The notes under the pieces: generated by a model | Seen by the model: only the letters and a program-made list of their open reading frames with translations | Told to the model about the DNA's origin: nothing | Databases searched by the model: none | Shown here: positions 60,500-64,000 of the stretch, one piece after another | How the letters are laid out: the number at the start of each line of letters is the position of its first letter | How positions within the stretch are numbered: the first letter of the stretch is position 1 | Source: Chitinophagaceae bacterium | GTDB lineage: Bacteria; Bacteroidota; Bacteroidia; Chitinophagales; Chitinophagaceae | Reading direction: 5' to 3' | Assembly: GCA_947446645.1 (NCBI GenBank) | Contig: CANFHA010000014.1 | Coordinates: 62,001 to 126,000, forward strand | DNA length: 64,000 nt | Position numbers and translations under genes: made by a program

Positions 60500-60685
60500 T
60501 CAGGTCGGCGAACCCATCAACTTCTCAATCTTCTCCGTAAGGCATTTGGGACAATAACAATATGCATTTTCAACCATAGGCATCACAGGAGGCAATTTAC
60601 TGCACCAGCAATCTGCCGGACTACACATAAATATGGTGCCGCATTGCGGACATGTTTTCGAATTTTCGCTACTGTTTAGAGTCAT
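60500..60685 (-). CDS. cysteine-rich CWC family protein
   Basis: 61 residues with nine cysteines (CPQCGTIF, CSPADCWCSKLPP, YCYCPKCL) and the CWC core ADCWC. This small family likely binds zinc or another metal. Function unknown. Start at the ATG at 60685. Separate from the DUF486 gene by 59 bp on the same strand and probably cotranscribed. Confidence 0.82.
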   Translation of the reverse strand: MTLNSSENSKTCPQCGTIFMCSPADCWCSKLPPVMPMVENAYCYCPKCLTEKIEKLMGSPT

Positions 60686-61069
60686 TTCATCAACAGCAAA
60701 TCTAATGAATGCTGCTGGTAGGACTGTAGAAAATGCTGTTGAGCAGCCTCTATTTTATGCATTTACTACAAAAAAAATAGCACTCACCACATAATTTGCC
60801 CGTTAACAAAAAGTTATCTGCGCAGTCCTTACATTTATTACAGAACAACTAAACGCCGATGCTATTTAGCTGCAGGAAATTTCTAACATCAACATCTTTT
60901 TGCGAATAAGAAAAGCAATAGAAGTGATGTATTAGCGTATAACATTATGGCATGATATTTGTATTTACATATATTTAGTCCAAATTAACAATAAATTTCA
61001 CAGATATACCTAAATAATCGCCATTAAGATCACAATAACCGCCACTAAAAACCGCACCTTATACAGCCT
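60686..61069. other. intergenic region upstream of the thiE-like gene
   Basis: 384 bp, AT-rich. No gene on either strand and no TPP-riboswitch-like conserved core that I can recognise by eye near the thiamine genes. Confidence 0.35.
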
Positions 61070-61708
61070 ATGAAGATCATTATCATTACTCCGGAAGAAG
61101 ACATAAGGCATGAACTCGAGACCGTGAATGACCTTTTCAGAAATGGCCTGCAGCGGCTCCATTTGAGAAAATCTGAGTACGACACCAGCGACTATCGCAA
61201 ATATATTAAGGCGATAGAGCCTCAATTTCACCCACGGCTGGTATTGACCTCCAGCTATGAGCTTTACGGTGAATTCAACCTGGGCGGCATACACCTGAAT
61301 ACGTCTGCACGGCGAGACGAGACGTTGAGAAAAAAACTATCCCACATTCCCCAACCGGTATTTTCCACATCCTTTCATACGTGGCAAAAAATTGTAGAGA
61401 ATGATTTCCATTACGGATACGTTTTCATTAGCCCCGTATTCGACAGTATATCCAAGAAAGAGTACAAAGCGAATATAGACCCCTATGGCGCTGCAGAAAC
61501 GAAGCAGAAGCTTGCCAAACTAAATAAATACTGCCCCGAGATATATGGCCTTGGAGGCGTGGGGATAAAGGAAATGGAGTCGCTGCACGAGTATGGCTTT
61601 GATGGCGGTGCGATGCTGGGATCCTTGTGGATGTCGGGCAACCCCGTGGCAACCTTCCTGAGAGCAACAAATGTGGCTACAATGTCTGAGCGCCAAAATG
61701 CGGCTTAA
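61070..61708 (+). CDS. thiamine phosphate synthase-like protein (ThiE/TenI family)
   Basis: 212 residues, TIM-barrel of the ThiE/TenI family. RLHLRKSEYDTSDYRKYIKA in the first half (ThiE would show a DxxxxD-type pattern with HLGQED), then GIHLNTSARRDET where ThiE has HLGQxD, YVFISPVFDSISKKEY in place of GPIFPTxTK, and YGLGGVGIKEMESLHEYGFD then GGAMLGSLW. The changed HLGQED site leaves it open whether it couples HMP-PP to thiazole phosphate or is a TenI thiazole tautomerase. It is on the opposite strand to the thi cluster and overlaps the 3' end of thiF by 32 bp. Confidence 0.8.
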   Translation: MKIIIITPEEDIRHELETVNDLFRNGLQRLHLRKSEYDTSDYRKYIKAIEPQFHPRLVLTSSYELYGEFNLGGIHLNTSARRDETLRKKLSHIPQPVFSTSFHTWQKIVENDFHYGYVFISPVFDSISKKEYKANIDPYGAAETKQKLAKLNKYCPEIYGLGGVGIKEMESLHEYGFDGGAMLGSLWMSGNPVATFLRATNVATMSERQNAA

Positions 61709-62762
61709 CAGCGTTGACTCCATTTTTGAGACTAAATATATTTTTAAAACCATTTCGAATCAGGAGCTTGCCAACGCGGCCGCTCCTGTTTCCTGATGCG
61801 CAGTATAAAACAATAGGACTGACCTGATGGAACAAATGATAACTGCTATCTAATGAGGAAAGAGGGATATTTACCCCTCCGATATTCCAGGCACTATGCT
61901 CCTCTGGCTCACGTACATCCACTAATTGAACTGCAGTATTGTTGCCAAGCATCGCTTCGAGTTCATCGACCTCTATCTCGCCAACGGAAATATCACAGTT
62001 AAGCGCCAAAGACGGAAGTTCTGAGATCTGCTTATTAGCTTCGATAATCCTGAAGGAGAAAGTATGGGTTTGCATGCTTAATGTATCCATCACCAACAAC
62101 TTGCCTGACAATACTTCCCCGATACCAGTCACCATTTTGATCACCTCATTGGCCTGAATAGTGCCGATGATACCCGGCAATGCTGCAATAACGCCTATAT
62201 CAGCGCAGTTGGGAGACTCGCCTGCACCGGGAGGCTCTGGGAATAAACAACGGTATGTAGGCCCACCATTAAAGTTAAAGACCGAGACCTGGCCTTCGAA
62301 TTTATAAATAGCACCCGATACCATGGGCTTGCCGAGCATAACACAGGCATCATTAACGAGATAGCGGGTAGGAAAGTTATCAGAGCCATCAACAATAATG
62401 TCATAACCTGCAAGGATCTCCAGTGCATTAGTGCTGTCAATAAAAACAGGGTACACTTCTATCTGCACATTCGGATTTAACTGCAGCAGCTTCCTTTTGG
62501 CAGTCTGCGCTTTCCCCTGCCCTATCTCCGCCTCCGAATATAATACCTGCCGCTGGAGATTTGAGATATCAATGATGTCGCCATCCACAATACCTATCTC
62601 TCCGATACCGGCAGCCGTGAGATATTGCAATACAGGACATCCCAAGCCACCAGCACCAATCACGAGTACCCTGGCTTTCTTCAGTTTTTGCTGACCAATT
62701 TCTCCTACCTCAGGTAAGATGATTTGTTTACTATAGCGCGCCTGTTCGCCTGGAGATAACAT
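61677..62762 (-). CDS. thiF: ThiF/MoeB/HesA-family adenylyltransferase fused to rhodanese
   Basis: 361 residues. E1-like nucleotide site GAGGLGCPVLQYLTAAGIGE near residue 37, DGSDNFPTRYLVNDACV, and FPEPPGAGESPNCADIGVI. It adenylates a sulfur carrier such as ThiS. The Zn site seems incomplete: TYRC replaces CYRC and no second CxxC is seen. The last 90 residues are a rhodanese domain with the active Cys in IVLYCASGNRSGRVGKL, which could pass sulfur on. Placed directly after thiH (28 bp), so part of the thi operon. Converges on the thiE-like gene. Confidence 0.88.
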   Translation of the reverse strand: MLSPGEQARYSKQIILPEVGEIGQQKLKKARVLVIGAGGLGCPVLQYLTAAGIGEIGIVDGDIIDISNLQRQVLYSEAEIGQGKAQTAKRKLLQLNPNVQIEVYPVFIDSTNALEILAGYDIIVDGSDNFPTRYLVNDACVMLGKPMVSGAIYKFEGQVSVFNFNGGPTYRCLFPEPPGAGESPNCADIGVIAALPGIIGTIQANEVIKMVTGIGEVLSGKLLVMDTLSMQTHTFSFRIIEANKQISELPSLALNCDISVGEIEVDELEAMLGNNTAVQLVDVREPEEHSAWNIGGVNIPLSSLDSSYHLFHQVSPIVLYCASGNRSGRVGKLLIRNGFKNIFSLKNGVNAVKPHFGAQTL

Positions 62763-62790
62763 AAGATTTAGGTTGAAAATTCAGATTTCA

Positions 62791-63909
62791 TCAAGCTTTT
62801 TCATGAACGGCAAACTGCGCCCAGTCTTTCCATACTGGTTTGTAGCCTTTCGATTCTATCATTTGTTTCACGTCAGCCACTGAGCGGCTATCGTCAATTT
62901 CGAACTGCTCCAGCGATTCCGGCTCTACTGTATAGCCTCCGGGATTGGTTTTAGAACCTGCACTCATTGTTGTAGCACCAAGCTTAATAACATGATCACG
63001 GAAGACCTGATTTTCCCTTGTAGATATAGACAGCTCAATCTCTTCGTTGAAGATCCGCCATGCACAGATGAGCTGCACCAGCTCTTTATCGGTGATAACA
63101 ACTTTTGGCTCAATGAGGCCTGTGGCCGGGCGTAAGCGGGGAAATGAAATACTATAGCGCGTCTGCCAGAATTTACGTTCCAGGTAACCTACGTGCAACG
63201 CCGTGAAGAAGTTATCTGTACGCCAGTCTTCAAGGCCTATTAAAACACCTAGACCAATTTTATGGATACCTGCAGCACCAAGACGATCCGGAGTATCGAG
63301 CCTGTAGTCGAAGTTTGACTTTTTGCCTTTGGGATGGTACGTTTTGTAGTTGTCTTTATGGTAGGTTTCCTGGTACACAAGCACTGCATAGAGTCCTTCG
63401 GCCACAAGGATGGTATATTCATCCTCATCAAGCGGCTGCACCTCAATGGATATATTAGCGAAGTGTGGCTTTAACAGCCTTATGGCGTCCCGCAAATAAT
63501 CAACACCAACAGTTTTTGTAGCCTCGCCGGTAACCAGCAATACATGCTCAAAGCCCTGTTGTTTAAGATAGGTAGCCTCCTGTAGAATTTCAACAGCAGA
63601 AAGTGTTCTGCGCCGCAACTTATTATCGTAGCTGAAACCACAGTAGGTACAAATGTTCTGGCATTCGTTAGAGAGGTAAAGCGGTGCATACAATTGCACT
63701 GTCTTACCAAAACGTTTTTGGGTGATCCGGTGACTTAGCTGCGCCATACGCTCCAGGTAAGGAGCAGCTGCAGGAGAGATCAGCGCTTTAAAATCTTCAA
63801 TGCCCCGCTTCGTCTTTCCCAAAGCCCGCGCCACATCTGCCGCTGTTTTTGCGTAGATAGAAGACTGAACTTCTTCCCACTTATGCTTATCGAATTCGTC
63901 TCTGAACAT
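62791..63909 (-). CDS. thiH: 2-iminoacetate synthase ThiH
   Basis: 372 residues, radical SAM enzyme that splits tyrosine to give dehydroglycine for thiazole. Cluster motif CQNICTYC in LSNECQNICTYCGFSYDNKL. HVLLVTGEATKTVGVDYLRD, EVQPLDEDEYTILVAEGLYA, TYHKDNYKTYHPKGKKSNFD and GLGVLIGLEDWRTDNFF are the usual ThiH lines. Full length with the BATS-type C-terminal part (SAGSKTNPGGYTVE). Follows thiG by 23 bp. Confidence 0.96.
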   Translation of the reverse strand: MFRDEFDKHKWEEVQSSIYAKTAADVARALGKTKRGIEDFKALISPAAAPYLERMAQLSHRITQKRFGKTVQLYAPLYLSNECQNICTYCGFSYDNKLRRRTLSAVEILQEATYLKQQGFEHVLLVTGEATKTVGVDYLRDAIRLLKPHFANISIEVQPLDEDEYTILVAEGLYAVLVYQETYHKDNYKTYHPKGKKSNFDYRLDTPDRLGAAGIHKIGLGVLIGLEDWRTDNFFTALHVGYLERKFWQTRYSISFPRLRPATGLIEPKVVITDKELVQLICAWRIFNEEIELSISTRENQVFRDHVIKLGATTMSAGSKTNPGGYTVEPESLEQFEIDDSRSVADVKQMIESKGYKPVWKDWAQFAVHEKA

Positions 63910-63932
63910 ACTGTAAATAGTTTTAGCTGCTT

Positions 63933-64000
63933 TTACTCAAGATGCGGAACACCTGAAAGATGATTTAAAAAATCGGTTAGCGGACTGGTATGCTCAGCAT
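63933..64000 (-). CDS. thiG: thiazole synthase ThiG, C-terminal end only
   Basis: Not in the track because it runs off the window. The last 21 codons read AEHTSPLTDFLNHLSGVPHL-E then TAA at 63933, which matches the SSPLTGFL-type tail of ThiG. 23 bp ahead of thiH on the same strand, the standard thiG-thiH order. Most of the gene lies outside. Confidence 0.8.
   Translation of the reverse strand, partial: AEHTSPLTDFLNHLSGVPHLE

Noticed and set aside
60686-61069. TPP riboswitch upstream of the thiE-like gene
   Set aside because: I looked for the conserved thi-box core and did not find it; the thi operon's own leader lies outside the window.
61010-61294. 94-residue ORF on the minus strand opposite the thiE-like gene
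   Set aside because: It is the antisense shadow of a well-supported ThiE/TenI-family frame and has no family pattern or leader.

Overview
The window comes from a chromosome of a member of the phylum Bacteroidota, most likely Chitinophagales (Chitinophagaceae-like). This follows from a complete gldKLMN type IX secretion core, T9SS C-terminal sorting sequences, an S46 dipeptidyl-peptidase, Bacteroidota-style -7 promoter elements (TAnnTTTG), TonB-dependent transport genes and moderate GC content. The genus cannot be named from the sequence alone. Gene order is that of an ordinary chromosome with many one- to three-gene units on both strands. I see no rRNA, tRNA, CRISPR array or intact prophage.

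Layout. 1-2.6 kb: 3' part of a TonB-dependent receptor and a convergent NADP-binding reductase. 3.1-4.0 kb: an ORF that joins the N-terminus of a GltD-like flavoprotein to the body of a 2-oxoacid:ferredoxin oxidoreductase beta subunit, apparently a deletion scar. 4.1-9.7 kb: DUF3224, two ferritin-like (Ferritin_2) secreted proteins, a beta-hydroxyacid dehydrogenase, DUF445 and two small Lys-rich exported proteins. 9.7-25.8 kb: DPP7-type peptidase, DUF983, a protein usually labelled asparagine synthetase B, formate-tetrahydrofolate ligase, AIM24, a CocE/NonD hydrolase, a GluQ-RS-like synthetase, an orphan phage-terminase-like HTH protein, a radical SAM enzyme, a TonB protein and FolC. 26-29.6 kb: sugar transferase, lipoprotein and Gfo/Idh/MocA oxidoreductase. 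30.3-36.4 kb: gldK-gldL-gldM-gldN plus a secreted protein, preceded by a 760-bp AT-rich leader region. 36.5-44.4 kb: MsrA, a TetR-DUF2798 pair sharing a perfect operator, a tandem-duplicated secreted protein, AraC, fatty acid desaturase, thioredoxin and an EGF-like protein. 44.4-48.1 kb: dnaE. 48.1-49.9 kb: a small accessory island with hicBA flanked by direct copies of the dnaE 5' end, an orphan T9SS sorting-domain fragment and a RAYT transposase bracketed by its own REP palindromes. 50-54 kb: VOC protein and a 1150-residue Ig-like repeat protein with a T9SS signal. 54.4-61 kb: SDR/TetR pair, lipoproteins, DUF6159, PepE, DMT/DUF486 and CWC. 61-64 kb: thiamine genes (thiE/tenI-like on +; thiF-rhodanese, thiH and the end of thiG on -).

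How the genes fit together. GldK-N form the periplasmic ring and inner-membrane motor of the T9SS. The Ig-like repeat protein at 50.7-54.1 kb is a probable client, and the orphan sorting domain at 49.0 kb is the relic of another. ThiG, ThiH, ThiF and the thiE-like gene supply thiazole phosphate and coupling for thiamine. The 48-50 kb island is the most unusual part: the toxin-antitoxin pair sits between two 131-bp copies (125/131 identical) of the dnaE promoter, ribosome-binding region and first 11 codons, so a duplicated essential-gene leader appears to lie upstream of the TA genes.
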